A stretch of 64,000 bases of DNA from an uncultured Candidatus Nemicrothrix sp. (GCA_913055915.1 CAJXKL010000009.1:1-64000), one strand, 5' to 3'. Counted from the stretch's first letter, positions 49,185-58,250 are shown. The notes: generated from the sequence alone by a model not told the origin. Program-made: numbers and translations.

Positions 49185-49592
49185 CTATGGGAGGGAAATA
49201 CCCGGGGGCAGGACGATCTTCTGGCCTGGGTGCAGCAGGGGCCCGCCAGATGCCGCAGCCAACCGGTCGACTGTGTGGCGGACGTCGACGCCGGATGGCG
49301 TGATGCGTTCGGCAATGGCCCATAGCGAATCGCCGGGTTGGACCACGTAGACAACAGGCTCTCCTGCGGCTCCCACCGGTGTGGAGCCCGGAGAGCCATT
49401 GACCTGGCCGGCGACCTCGCCGGCAACCAACGATGCGAGGAACACGACGCTGGAGAGCACGGCTGCCACCAGGATGCGGCGACGCCGGTAGACCGACGCC
49501 GGCAGTGGCAGCACAATGCTCGATGTGGGGGCCTGAAGCCGGAACCCGTGAACCGGGCTGTTTGCGTGGACGACTGCGGTCATGTCGTACAT
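49185..49592 (-). CDS. LysM protein divergent from lexA (SOS division-inhibitor candidate)
   Basis: This 135-residue protein has one transmembrane helix (ILVAAVLSSVVFLASLVAGEV) and a C-terminal LysM domain (VVYVVQPGDSLWAIAERI to LHPGQKIVLPPG). It is divergent from lexA behind SOS boxes, the same arrangement as Bacillus YneA and mycobacterial Rv2719c, which halt division after DNA damage. There is no sequence proof of that role here. A start three codons further in, ATG 49583, is also possible. Confidence 0.8.
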   Translation of the reverse strand: MYDMTAVVHANSPVHGFRLQAPTSSIVLPLPASVYRRRRILVAAVLSSVVFLASLVAGEVAGQVNGSPGSTPVGAAGEPVVYVVQPGDSLWAIAERITPSGVDVRHTVDRLAAASGGPLLHPGQKIVLPPGISLP

Positions 49593-49660
49593 CCTCGTGT
49601 CGGGGTGTGACAACGTCGGCGGAAACCGGTAGCACCACCTGAGCAGCGGTCCTTGACATG

Positions 49661-49672
49661 GAACGTCTGTTC
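49661..49672. promoter_or_regulatory. LexA/SOS box 1 (near match)
   Basis: GAACGTCTGTTC has GAAC-N4-GTTC half-sites; the outer base is G where the consensus has C. It lies in the lexA/LysM intergenic region, next to TTGACA (49653-49658). Confidence 0.65.
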
Positions 49673-49721
49673 GGGGAACATATGTGCGACGTACAGGTGT
49701 TCGATCACATAGCCAGTGTAC

Positions 49722-49735
49722 CGAACATCTGTTCG
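49722..49735. promoter_or_regulatory. LexA/SOS box 2 (perfect)
   Basis: CGAACATCTGTTCG matches the Gram-positive and actinobacterial consensus CGAAC-N4-GTTCG exactly. It lies between the LysM gene and lexA, so it should control both. Confidence 0.88.
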
Positions 49736-49790
49736 ATTGCAAGCAAATCAACAACTTCCCCGTAATCAAGCCCGAGAGCGAGCAGCAATC

Positions 49791-50423
49791 ATGAGCGAAA
49801 AGGATCTCACCGACAGGCAGCGCCAGATCCTGTACTTCGTCGACTCCCATACCCGGGAACACGGATACCCACCCTCCGTACGCGAAATCGGAAAGGCAGT
49901 GGGCCTCACCTCCCCCTCCACGGTCCACTCACACCTCGCCACCCTCCAGGACCGCGACTACCTACGCCGCGACCCCAGCAAGCCGCGTGCGATCAAGGTC
50001 AGGCTGGACCCCAGCACCGGAGCCGCCGTCGACCGGGGAGCGGTCCGACACGTGCCGCTCGTCGGCGACATCGCCGCCGGAACGGGCGTACTGGCCGTCG
50101 AGAACATCGAGGAGTCTGTTCCCATGCCCTCCGAGTTCACCGGCAACGGCAACCTCTTCATGCTCAGAGTCCGGGGTGACTCGATGATCGACGCCGGCAT
50201 ATTCGACGGTGACCACGTCGTCGCCCGGGTTCAGCCCACCGCCGATCCCGGAGACCTCGTCGTGGCCGGAATCCCCGGTGGCCAGGCAACCATCAAGCAC
50301 CTGCGACTCGACGGCGAAACCGTCGTTCTGGTTCCCTCCAACCCGGCCTGCGACGAAATGCGCTACCCGGCAGACGAGGTCGCCATCTACGGCCGCGTGG
50401 TCACAGTTCTGCGCAGGGTCTGA
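49791..50423 (+). CDS. lexA: LexA repressor
   Basis: This 210-residue protein has a winged-helix N domain (LTDRQRQILYFVDSHTREHG, then PPSVREIGKAVGLTSPSTVHSHL) and a self-cleaving C domain. The bond Ala96-Gly97 (GDIAAGTGV) is the expected cleavage site, with Ser131 (RGDSMIDAGI) and Lys169 (QATIKHL) as the catalytic dyad. It represses SOS genes until RecA filaments trigger cleavage. Two SOS boxes upstream give autoregulation. A more upstream frame (49716) would run through SOS box 2, so ATG 49791 is chosen. Confidence 0.95.
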   Translation: MSEKDLTDRQRQILYFVDSHTREHGYPPSVREIGKAVGLTSPSTVHSHLATLQDRDYLRRDPSKPRAIKVRLDPSTGAAVDRGAVRHVPLVGDIAAGTGVLAVENIEESVPMPSEFTGNGNLFMLRVRGDSMIDAGIFDGDHVVARVQPTADPGDLVVAGIPGGQATIKHLRLDGETVVLVPSNPACDEMRYPADEVAIYGRVVTVLRRV

Positions 50424-50439
50424 ACCACGGGCCTCGGCC

Positions 50440-51504
50440 TCAGGCACCGACCTCCAACAACCTGGCAAGGGCGTCATAACAAGCGACCAACGCTTCTCTC
50501 TCGACGCATTCATCAGCTGTGTGGGCCAGTGCCGACTCGCCGGGCCCGAAGTTCACCGCCGGCACCCCCCCGGCGGCAAAGAACGCCACGTCTGTCCAGC
50601 CCAGCTTTGCCCGCACCTCGAGGCCGCCATCGGCTGCTAGACCAAGCAGCAGCGGATGCCCGAGGCCCGGAGCGGCGGCAGGTGCATGGTCAACAAGGAC
50701 CACCTCGTCGCCCTCGCCTGTAAACGGCGCCAGTACCTCCCTGACGTGGGCCTCGGCCTCGTCGCCGCTGCGGTCTGGGGCATACCGGTGGTTGACAACC
50801 AGATCCACCCTGTCGGGTACGACGTTGCCGGCGATGCCGCCGTCGATACGCACCACCTGCAGGGCCTCACGGAACGTGCAGCCGTCAATCTCGGGTTCAC
50901 GGTGTTCGTAGCCGTCGACCGCTGACAGGAGCCCGCCTGCCCGGTGAATGGCGTTGACGCCCATCCATGGCCGCGCCGAGTGGGCGCGCACTCCCGAGAG
51001 CGACACCCTGAAGCGCATCGTTCCCTGACATCCGGCTTCAATCGCCGCTCCAGTCGGTTCGCCCAGAATCGCCGCATCTCCCTCGAGCAGGTGCGGTGCC
51101 ACGGAGAGGATCTCTCCCAGGCCGTTGTGCTCACTCGCTACCTCCTCGCGTGCGTAGAAGACCCAGGTCACGTCCACGGAGGGTTCGGGCACCGAACTGG
51201 CCAGTTCCAACATGACCGCCAGGCCGCCCTTCATGTCGGCGCTGCCGAGGCCGACGCAGGTGTCGCCCTCTATGCGGGCACCGGCAGCGGTGTCGCCGGG
51301 GACCGTGTCGGTGTGACCGGCGAGCACCAGCCTCTGTGACCTACCCAACTGCGTTCGGGCCACCAAGTTGTCACCCACCCTGTCGATGTTCAGCCCGGGC
51401 ACGGCCCTCAGCCTTGCCTCTATCAGGGCGACGATCGCCGCCTCGTCATGGCTCACCGACGGCACCGAAACCAGTTCGGCGGTGAGGGCCAACAGGTCGG
51501 TCAT
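50440..51504 (-). CDS. dapE: Succinyl-diaminopimelate desuccinylase
   Basis: This 354-residue M20-family enzyme has VLAGHTDTVPGD (His and Asp metal ligands), GLGSADMKGGLAVML (bridging Asp), FYAREEVASEHNGLGEI (catalytic and metal Glu) and ALAHTADECV (C-terminal His). A lid domain lies in between. It releases succinate to give LL-diaminopimelate for lysine and peptidoglycan. The frame is open to 51690 but ATG 51504 gives the true N terminus. dapD is 34 bp upstream, in the same direction. The gene is convergent with lexA. Confidence 0.9.
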   Translation of the reverse strand: MTDLLALTAELVSVPSVSHDEAAIVALIEARLRAVPGLNIDRVGDNLVARTQLGRSQRLVLAGHTDTVPGDTAAGARIEGDTCVGLGSADMKGGLAVMLELASSVPEPSVDVTWVFYAREEVASEHNGLGEILSVAPHLLEGDAAILGEPTGAAIEAGCQGTMRFRVSLSGVRAHSARPWMGVNAIHRAGGLLSAVDGYEHREPEIDGCTFREALQVVRIDGGIAGNVVPDRVDLVVNHRYAPDRSGDEAEAHVREVLAPFTGEGDEVVLVDHAPAAAPGLGHPLLLGLAADGGLEVRAKLGWTDVAFFAAGGVPAVNFGPGESALAHTADECVEREALVACYDALARLLEVGA

Positions 51505-51538
51505 GGCAGGCAGGAGGGTTGCTCGAACATACCGGACG

Positions 51539-52363
51539 TCAGGTGGTGACGCCGTGGGTGCGAAGGATGTCGTTGAGGGCCGACTTGTCGTGGCGCTCAC
51601 CCGGGTCGAGGCGCCTGATGACGAGGACGCACGGCAGACCGAACCGGCCACCCTCGAAGTCACGGGTCCGGCTGGCCTGTACGGCCACACACCACGGGGG
51701 AACCTCTCCCCTGCTCAACTCGTCGCCGGTCTCGGCGTCGATAACCGGGATTGAACCCGTCAGGACCGCACCCGCACCCAGGACCACGCCGTCACCGATT
51801 CGGGCACCCTCGGCCACGATGCAGCGACTCCCGATGAGGCAGTCGTCACCGATCACGACGGGAACTGCGTTCGGCGGTTCAAGGACGCCACCGATGCCAA
51901 CGCCCCCTGAGAGGTGCACGCCTGCACCGATCTGTGCGCAGGAACCGACGGTCGCCCACGTGTCCACCATGGTGTTGGCTCCCACATAGGCACCGATGTT
52001 GATGTAGCTGGGCATCATGATCACGCCCGGCCCCTGATAGCTGCCCCACCTGGCAGATGCACCGGGAACGACCCGAACCCCCCGGGATGCGTAGTCGGAC
52101 TTGAGCGGGATCTTGTCAGCGAACTCGAACGGTCCAACCTCAATGGTCGACATCTGTGCCTGGCGGAACAGGAGCAGGATGGCCAACTTCAGCCACTCGT
52201 TGACCACCACCCCACCGTCACCGTCGGGCTCGGCCACACGGACCTCGCCGGCATCCAACAGGTCGATAGCCGAGTGGATCGCCGCGTTGGCACCATCGTC
52301 CTCGGCATCCAACGAATCCCGGACAGCCCAAATGCCCTCGATCTGTGTTCGGAGGTCTGACAT
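51539..52363 (-). CDS. dapD: Tetrahydrodipicolinate N-succinyltransferase
   Basis: This 274-residue enzyme has the left-handed beta-helix of hexapeptide repeats: MPSYINIGAYVGANTMVDTW, ATVGSCAQIGAGVHLSGGVG and IGDDCLIGSRCIVAEGARIG. Length and these strings match E. coli-type DapD, not the longer form usual in Actinobacteria. It adds succinyl to tetrahydrodipicolinate, the step before dapC. A leaderless -10 (TAGCCT) stands 7 nt before the ATG. Confidence 0.93.
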   Translation of the reverse strand: MSDLRTQIEGIWAVRDSLDAEDDGANAAIHSAIDLLDAGEVRVAEPDGDGGVVVNEWLKLAILLLFRQAQMSTIEVGPFEFADKIPLKSDYASRGVRVVPGASARWGSYQGPGVIMMPSYINIGAYVGANTMVDTWATVGSCAQIGAGVHLSGGVGIGGVLEPPNAVPVVIGDDCLIGSRCIVAEGARIGDGVVLGAGAVLTGSIPVIDAETGDELSRGEVPPWCVAVQASRTRDFEGGRFGLPCVLVIRRLDPGERHDKSALNDILRTHGVTT

Positions 52364-52370
52364 GGCGCCG

Positions 52371-52376
52371 AGGCTA
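52371..52376 (-). promoter_or_regulatory. Leaderless -10 (TAGCCT) for dapD
   Basis: TAGCCT with a 7-nt spacer to ATG 52363. It should drive dapD-dapE. Confidence 0.55.
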
Positions 52377-52410
52377 CAGCCCGGGATGTGCCCGCCGGGA
52401 ACGGGTTTGG

Positions 52411-53520
52411 TCAGATGCCGACCCTCTCGCGCAGGAGGTCGATGCGGTCATCGCCGGCCACGGCCGCCAGACGCACATGGTCGGCTCCAGCCTCGCCGAA
52501 GAACTCCCCCGGGCTGGCAACTATGCCGACCGTTTCTGCGAGATATCGGACGAACCCCCACGCGTCACCCTGCGGAGCAGGAACCCAGAGGTAGAAGCCA
52601 CCTCCGGGCATCGGTGCAGTCACGCCGATGGCCGCCATCACCTCGACCAGCGATTTGAGGCGGCGGCTGTAGCGGTCCCGCTGAACGTCCACATGTCCCT
52701 GGTCAGTCAGGGCCGCCACCGCAGCGGCCTGGGCCGGGCCGGGAACCATGAAGCCCTGGTGCTTGCGAACCTCCTGAAGGTAGGTGACCAGGTCGGGGTC
52801 ACCGGCGTAGTAGCCGACCCGCAGGCCCGCCAGGTTTGAACGCTTCGAGAGGGAGTGGACTGCCAGGGTGCCGTGTGAGCCGTGTCGGAGCACCGACCTC
52901 GGCGGGCCCTCCCACGTGAACTCCACATAGCACTCGTCGGAGAGGACGGTCACACCGTTCTCTCGCCCCCACGAGGCTGCGGCTTCCAGGTCGTCAAGGC
53001 CGCCGGCAGGGTTTCCCGGCGTGTTCACCCACAGTGCAAGGGCCCTCTCAGCATCGGACTGCCTGATCGCCGACAAGTCCAGGCACCAGCCCGCGTCAAG
53101 GGGAACCGCTACCGCCCGGCAACCGGCCAACTCGGCTCCCATGGCATAGGACGGATACGAAACGGCCGGATACAAGATGGTGTCCCGTTCCGGATTCCTG
53201 AGCCGAAGCAGGTGTGGCAGGCCGGTAACGAGTTCCTTGGTTCCAATACACACTCCGATCCCGGCTGGGTCGAGTTCTACGCCGAAGCGCCTGTCCGCCC
53301 AGTCGGCAACAGCCCGTCGAAGGCCGGCGCTTCCGATCGAAGGTGGATATGTGCGGGCCGGATCCGGCTCGGCTAGGGCTACGGCCACAACTTCAGGTAC
53401 AGGGTCGCTGGGGTTCCCGATCGAGAGGTCCACAGACCCACCTGGCAGGGATGCAGCAACCTCTCTCAAATCGTCGATCCGGTCGAACGGATACGGAGGC
53501 GGTTGGAACCCGGCTGCCAT
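52411..53520 (-). CDS. dapC: Succinyldiaminopimelate transaminase (DapC-like)
   Basis: This 369-residue class I/II PLP aminotransferase has LSIGNPSDPVPEVV, WVNTPGNPAGGLDDLE (substrate/PLP Asn), SDECYVEFTW (Asp/Tyr) and VHSLSKRSNLAGLRVGYYAG with the Schiff-base Lys (SLSKRSNLAG). Neighbouring dapD, dapE and dapF support the DapC assignment over other aminotransferases. It converts N-succinyl-2-amino-6-oxopimelate to succinyl-DAP. It starts 14 bp after the hflX stop in the same direction. Confidence 0.88.
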   Translation of the reverse strand: MAAGFQPPPYPFDRIDDLREVAASLPGGSVDLSIGNPSDPVPEVVAVALAEPDPARTYPPSIGSAGLRRAVADWADRRFGVELDPAGIGVCIGTKELVTGLPHLLRLRNPERDTILYPAVSYPSYAMGAELAGCRAVAVPLDAGWCLDLSAIRQSDAERALALWVNTPGNPAGGLDDLEAAASWGRENGVTVLSDECYVEFTWEGPPRSVLRHGSHGTLAVHSLSKRSNLAGLRVGYYAGDPDLVTYLQEVRKHQGFMVPGPAQAAAVAALTDQGHVDVQRDRYSRRLKSLVEVMAAIGVTAPMPGGGFYLWVPAPQGDAWGFVRYLAETVGIVASPGEFFGEAGADHVRLAAVAGDDRIDLLRERVGI

Positions 53521-53534
53521 TTCGCCTCCCCCGC

Positions 53535-54893
53535 TCAGCTCGGCAACTCGGACCGGTCAGAAGCCACGATGAACTCGGCGAGGCGTCCCGCCGAACCCTC
53601 GTCAAGTCGGGCCTCGACACTCCACCCGTCCTCGTCGGCTGTCTCTGACAGGACCTCCCCTTCGCGGTGGGCCATGGCGACGATGTCACCCCTGTCGAAC
53701 GGGACAAGCAGCGAGTAGAGGCTGGTGACGGCCCGCAGCCTGTTTCCAACCTCGACCAGCAGTTCTGGCACGCCATCACCTGTTGACGCCGATACCACGA
53801 CCGACTCGGGCTCGCGGCCAGCCAACCTGGCAGCCTCAACGGGTGCCAGGTCGGCCTTGTTGAACACGTACATCTCGGGCACGTCGGCAGCCCCGATCTC
53901 ACTCAGGACGTACCGCACGGCATCGATGCTCCCCATCGGGTCGGGGTCTGATGAATCAACCACGTGGAGCAGGAGATCTGCGTCAACCACCACGTCAAGG
54001 GTCGACTTGAAGGCGTCGACCAACTGGTGCGGCAACTTCCGCACGAAGCCGACGGTGTCGGTCATGTAGACCGACTCTCCGCCAGGCAGGTCCAGGCGCC
54101 TGGTCGTGGCGTCCAGGGTGGCAAACAGACGGTCCTCGACGAGTACCCCCGCGTCGGTCAACCGGTTCAACAGCGTGGACTTGCCGGAGTTCGTGTAGCC
54201 CACGATGGCAACCGACCGGTTGCTAGTGCGCCGCCGGGCCTTGGACTGCGTGGCCCTGTGACGCCTGACCTGTTTGAGGTCGGCTTCGAGCCGGCTCACA
54301 CGGCGCATCAGGCGCCGCCTGTCGACCTCGAGTTGGGTTTCGCCGGGGCCCCTCGTGCCGATGCCGCCACCCTGCTGGCTGAGCACCTTGCCCATTCCCC
54401 GCAGCCTCGGCAACCGGTAGCGCAGCTGTGCCAACTCAACCTGGGTCTTACCTTCGAGGCTGGAGGCATTCTGGGCGAAGATGTCGAGGATCACCGCAGT
54501 GCGGTCGAGCGCCGACCGCTTGAGGATGGCGGTCAGGTTTCCCTGTTGCGCCGGGCTCAACTCGTCGTCGAACACCACGGTGTCAGCGTCATGTTCCTCT
54601 GAGACATCGCGTATCTCTGCAGCCTTGCCGCTACCCACATAGGTGGCTGCGTCGGGGCTTTCACGTGACTGGTGCACCCGTGCGACAGCATCGGCCCCTG
54701 CCGTGTCGACAAGTTGCGCCAGTTCGTCGAGGGACGCCTCGGTGGTCTCCTTGTCGCCCCGGCTGAGGGTCACCCCGGCGAGGACGATGCGTTCACGGAA
54801 CGCACGGTCGATGAGCCCGGCACTCTCTCCGCCGAACTCCCCGAAGGCGCCCCTGTGTGAGTCGTCCCTGCGGTCGGCCCGGTCGTCACCCAT
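53535..54893 (-). CDS. hflX: GTPase HflX
   Basis: This 452-residue protein has the N-terminal HflX domain (ATYVGSGKAAEIRDV, TVVFDDELSPAQQGNL, RTAVILDIFAQNASSLEGK, QVELAQLRYRLPRLRG) and the GTPase core VAIVGYTNSGKSTLLNRL, DTVGFVRKLP (G3) and VFNKADL (G4). It binds 50S subunits and rescues or splits stalled ribosomes. ATG 54893 overlaps the dapF stop by 8 bp, so translation is coupled. The longer frame adds only six residues. Confidence 0.94.
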   Translation of the reverse strand: MGDDRADRRDDSHRGAFGEFGGESAGLIDRAFRERIVLAGVTLSRGDKETTEASLDELAQLVDTAGADAVARVHQSRESPDAATYVGSGKAAEIRDVSEEHDADTVVFDDELSPAQQGNLTAILKRSALDRTAVILDIFAQNASSLEGKTQVELAQLRYRLPRLRGMGKVLSQQGGGIGTRGPGETQLEVDRRRLMRRVSRLEADLKQVRRHRATQSKARRRTSNRSVAIVGYTNSGKSTLLNRLTDAGVLVEDRLFATLDATTRRLDLPGGESVYMTDTVGFVRKLPHQLVDAFKSTLDVVVDADLLLHVVDSSDPDPMGSIDAVRYVLSEIGAADVPEMYVFNKADLAPVEAARLAGREPESVVVSASTGDGVPELLVEVGNRLRAVTSLYSLLVPFDRGDIVAMAHREGEVLSETADEDGWSVEARLDEGSAGRLAEFIVASDRSELPS

Positions 54894-55695
54894 CGACCAC
54901 CTCGTTATCACCCACGAACGTCGACGTCACACTCAACACCATTGGATCTCCGACCACAACGGTCGTCTCGCCCCCCGACATCTGAGCCCGGACCGTGTCG
55001 TCGACCGCACCCCATGCGTGTGCCGTAGCCGCCGCGGCACAGGCTCCGCTGCCACAGGCCTCGGTCAGGCCGGCACCGCGCTCCCATGTCCGAAGGCGCA
55101 GGGTGGACCTGTCGATCACCGACACCATGTGGACGTTGCAGCCCACGGGATGGAAGTGGGATTCAAGTTCGGGGCCAACTGTCGCCAGATCGACCAGGGC
55201 GGGGTCTGCCACCTCAATCACGAGGTGCGGGTTGCCCATGTCGACGCTGGCCACCCTGCCAGCCTGTGGCCCACCCAGCTCTACTGCAAGTCCTGAGAAA
55301 TCGGGCCCGTCGGTGGCCGCACCCATCTCAACCGTTGCCGACACCTCCCCATCGGTGGCACTACCAGCTATCTGGATGCGTCTGGGTCCTGCAGCGGTGT
55401 CGACCACGACATCCAGGTCCTCCCCTTGTGGCATGGTCCGGAGGATCGCGTGGCCGAAGCAGGCAAGGCCGTTGCCGCTCACCTCGGCACGGCTGCCGTC
55501 GCTGTTGAACAGGGTGAACGTGAGCCGTGTCGACCGGCCCGGGTTCGTAGGGGTCCCAAAGACCAGGCCGTCAGCTCCGATTCCACGAACGGGGTCACAG
55601 AGGGAGCGGGCACGCTCGGGGCCATCCACGGGCACCTCGTCGGTAAAGGCGATGAGAAACTGGTTGCCGAAGCCGTGGCATTGGATCAGGTTCAC
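54886..55695 (-). CDS. dapF: Diaminopimelate epimerase with a Ser in place of one catalytic Cys
   Basis: This 269-residue protein has the two DapF halves: FNSDGSRAEVSGNGLACFG in the first and GLTEACGSGACAAAATAH in the second. Cys214 (EACGSGACA) is present, but the partner Cys in the usual CGNG motif is Ser73 (VSGNG; codon AGC). The enzyme normally uses a Cys pair to invert LL- to meso-DAP. GTG 55695 (NLIQCHGFGNQF) is chosen. It is coupled to hflX and 47 bp downstream of miaA. Confidence 0.9.
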   Translation of the reverse strand: MNLIQCHGFGNQFLIAFTDEVPVDGPERARSLCDPVRGIGADGLVFGTPTNPGRSTRLTFTLFNSDGSRAEVSGNGLACFGHAILRTMPQGEDLDVVVDTAAGPRRIQIAGSATDGEVSATVEMGAATDGPDFSGLAVELGGPQAGRVASVDMGNPHLVIEVADPALVDLATVGPELESHFHPVGCNVHMVSVIDRSTLRLRTWERGAGLTEACGSGACAAAATAHAWGAVDDTVRAQMSGGETTVVVGDPMVLSVTSTFVGDNEVVDG

Positions 55696-55742
55696 GGGAC
55701 CAGTCTCGCCCACGCGAGCACCCCCACCACACACGGTTTGGG

Positions 55743-56672
55743 TCAGCGCCGGTCGGCGCACCCATCGAGGTGTGAAAGCGCCTGGTTGAGAACCTCCATT
55801 GGGTCCTCCTCGGCGTCCATCCATTCGATGCGCGGATCCCGCCTGAACCAGCGCTCCTGGCGGCGGGCAAAGCGTCGCGTCGCCACAACAGCAGCGTGGA
55901 TGGCCTCCTCGAGACTGCACCTGCCCTCCAGGTGATCGAGGACCTGCCTGTAGCCAAGGGCCTGGCGGGCCGTCCTCGAGAGCCCCCCGGGCAATGAGGC
56001 CAGAGTTCGCACCTCGTCCACAAAGCCCTCAGACACCTGCTGTTCGTAGCGTTCAGCGATCCGCCGGTCCACCACGGGCCTCGGAAGGTGAACCCCGACC
56101 TGGGTGAACGGACTCGCCGGATAGGAGTCCAGTCCGGGGCCGAACGATGAGAATGGTCGGCCTGAGCCGATGCAGACCTCCAGAGCCCTGATGACACGGC
56201 GGCGGTTCGTCGGCTCCATCCTCTCAGCGGCCACGGGGTCGAGCGCTCTCAGCCGGGCATGGAGGACCGTCGTGTCGGGTTCAGCCTCAAGGTCGGCGCG
56301 AGCCTCATCAAATCGGCCTGGAATCTCCAAGTCGTCAACGACTGCACGGACATGAAGACCGGTACCTCCCACCATCACGCCACGGACACCCCTGTTGTCA
56401 AGGTCTGCCACAACGGCCGTGCACCTCTCCTGGAAGGCCGAGACCGTGAACTCCTCGCCCGGATCCACAATGTCGAGAAGGTGGTGTGGAACCTCAACCT
56501 GCTCCTGGACAGTAGGCGTGGCGGTCCCGATGTCCATGCCACGGTAGATCTGCATGGAATCCATTGACACCAGCTCCACACCGGGGCGCACGCGAGCCAT
56601 CTCCATGGCCAGCGCAGACTTGCCCGAAGCGGTGGTGCCCACGAGCACCAGGTGCCCGTTGGGGGTGGCCAT
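55743..56672 (-). CDS. miaA: tRNA dimethylallyltransferase
   Basis: This 309-residue enzyme starts HLVLVGTTASGKSALAMEMA (P-loop) and has LVSMDSMQIYRGMDIGTATP, PHHLLDIVDP, VMVGGTGLHVRAVV and RRVIRALEVCIGSGRP. It prenylates A37 of tRNAs reading U-initial codons, the substrate for MiaB encoded 20 bp upstream. The frame runs to 56945 through miaB, so ATG 56672 is used. Confidence 0.94.
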   Translation of the reverse strand: MATPNGHLVLVGTTASGKSALAMEMARVRPGVELVSMDSMQIYRGMDIGTATPTVQEQVEVPHHLLDIVDPGEEFTVSAFQERCTAVVADLDNRGVRGVMVGGTGLHVRAVVDDLEIPGRFDEARADLEAEPDTTVLHARLRALDPVAAERMEPTNRRRVIRALEVCIGSGRPFSSFGPGLDSYPASPFTQVGVHLPRPVVDRRIAERYEQQVSEGFVDEVRTLASLPGGLSRTARQALGYRQVLDHLEGRCSLEEAIHAAVVATRRFARRQERWFRRDPRIEWMDAEEDPMEVLNQALSHLDGCADRR

Positions 56673-56692
56673 TGTCGTCAGGGCGCCTGACC

Positions 56693-58156
56693 TCAGGCCG
56701 ATGCCACGGGAATCCGTCGGCGGTGAAGCGGTGCAGCTGTCACCTCGACCAACTCTGCGTGCAGGTAGTGGGCGGCAGCCCCCGTAATCTCCACCTCGGC
56801 ATAGGACCCTGCCCTGAGACCGTCCGTGGCAGCCAGGTGAACAAGCTTGTTCTGTCGGGTACGCCCGGTCGCCTGGTTGGGTTCGCGCTTGGAGGGCCCC
56901 TCGACCAGGATCTCCTCGATACGACCAACCCTCGCCTCGTGACACATTCGGGCCGACCGCTGCAACACCTTCTGGAGGCGTTCGAAGCGGTCCACGGACA
57001 CCGCGTGATCCACGAACTCGCCGGTCATCTCGGCTGCCTCGGTGCCCTCTCTCGGCGAGAACACGAACGTGTAGGCGGAGTCGTATGCGGCTTCGGCAAC
57101 CACCTCCAGGGTGGCTTGGAAGTCGGTCTCGGTCTCGCCGGGGAACCCGACTATCAAGTCGGTGCTCACGGCAAGGTCCTCGATGCCCGACCGGGCCTCC
57201 GTTAGCCGCTCCAGGTACCTGCCGGCCGTGTACCCGCGGTGCATAGCCGCCAGAACCCTGTCACTGCCCGACTGGATCGGAAGATGGAGGTGTTCACACA
57301 CGGCCGGCGTGTCGGCCATGGCAGCCACAATCTCGGACCGCAGGTCCTTTGGATGGGGGCTCGTGTAGCGCACCCGGCGAATTCCGTCGACGGCGCCCAC
57401 GGCCGTCAACAGGTCTGCGAACAGCGGCCTGGGACGACGCTGTTCGTCGTCAGCCCACGCCGGGCCGGCCTCAAACCTGTCGGCTGGAACGGGGCCCCGG
57501 GACCTGAGGCGGGTTGTCAGGTCCCGGCCGTAGGAGTTCACGTTCTGGCCGAGCAGCGTCACCTCGGTAACGCCATCGGCTGAGAGGGACTCGACCTCTG
57601 CCACCAGGTCGCCGAAAAAGTGGCTCATCTCGGACCCACGCACCGACGGAACAATGCAGAAGGCACAGCTGTTGTCACAGCCGATCTGGATTGTCACCCA
57701 CGCCCTGTGGTCCTGCTCGCGCCGAGCAGTCAGCACCGACGAATACGCGTCGGCATCCTCACGCGCAGTCTCTTCCAGAATCTCCATGACGGGACCGAGT
57801 TCCCGGGCACGGTTGAGCAGGTCGGCGACCCGGTGCACATTGTGGGTTCCAAAGACCACGTCCACGTGGCCCGCCCTCTGCTGGATGAGATTCCGGTCCT
57901 TCTGGGCGAGACATCCCGCCACAGCCACCTGCAGGTCGGGTCTGGCCTCCTTCGCCGCCTTCAGGTCGCCCAGAGCCCCGTAGAGCCTGTTGTCGGCGTT
58001 CTCCCTGATGCAGCAGGTGTTCAGGACGATCACATCGGCGTCGGCCTCAGCAGCAGCCGGAACCATGCCATCTGCTTCGAGAAGGCCAGCGATGCGCTCA
58101 CTGTCGTGCTCGTTCATCTGGCACCCGTAGGTACGCAGGGAATAGGACCGACCCAT
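56693..58156 (-). CDS. miaB: tRNA 2-methylthioadenosine synthase
   Basis: This 487-residue radical SAM methylthiotransferase has an N-terminal MTTase domain (YSLRTYGCQMNEHDSERIAG, VIVLNTCCIRENAD), the cluster motif IGCDNSCAFCIVPSVRG (CxxxCxxC), LIVGFPGETETDFQATLE, and a C-terminal TRAM domain. It adds the methylthio group to i6A37 made by MiaA. A leaderless -10 (TAGCCT) stands 7 nt before ATG 58156. Confidence 0.95.
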   Translation of the reverse strand: MGRSYSLRTYGCQMNEHDSERIAGLLEADGMVPAAAEADADVIVLNTCCIRENADNRLYGALGDLKAAKEARPDLQVAVAGCLAQKDRNLIQQRAGHVDVVFGTHNVHRVADLLNRARELGPVMEILEETAREDADAYSSVLTARREQDHRAWVTIQIGCDNSCAFCIVPSVRGSEMSHFFGDLVAEVESLSADGVTEVTLLGQNVNSYGRDLTTRLRSRGPVPADRFEAGPAWADDEQRRPRPLFADLLTAVGAVDGIRRVRYTSPHPKDLRSEIVAAMADTPAVCEHLHLPIQSGSDRVLAAMHRGYTAGRYLERLTEARSGIEDLAVSTDLIVGFPGETETDFQATLEVVAEAAYDSAYTFVFSPREGTEAAEMTGEFVDHAVSVDRFERLQKVLQRSARMCHEARVGRIEEILVEGPSKREPNQATGRTRQNKLVHLAATDGLRAGSYAEVEITGAAAHYLHAELVEVTAAPLHRRRIPVASA

Positions 58157-58163
58157 GCACTTC

Positions 58164-58169
58164 AGGCTA
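58164..58169 (-). promoter_or_regulatory. Leaderless -10 (TAGCCT) for miaB-miaA
   Basis: TAGCCT with a 7-nt spacer to ATG 58156. Confidence 0.55.
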
Positions 58170-58250
58170 GGTCGTGTACGCCCTAGCGACCGCCCCGACC
58201 GGTACCGGCCAGTGTTGGGGCCTGGCTTACGAACGGGGGCATCTGACCGG

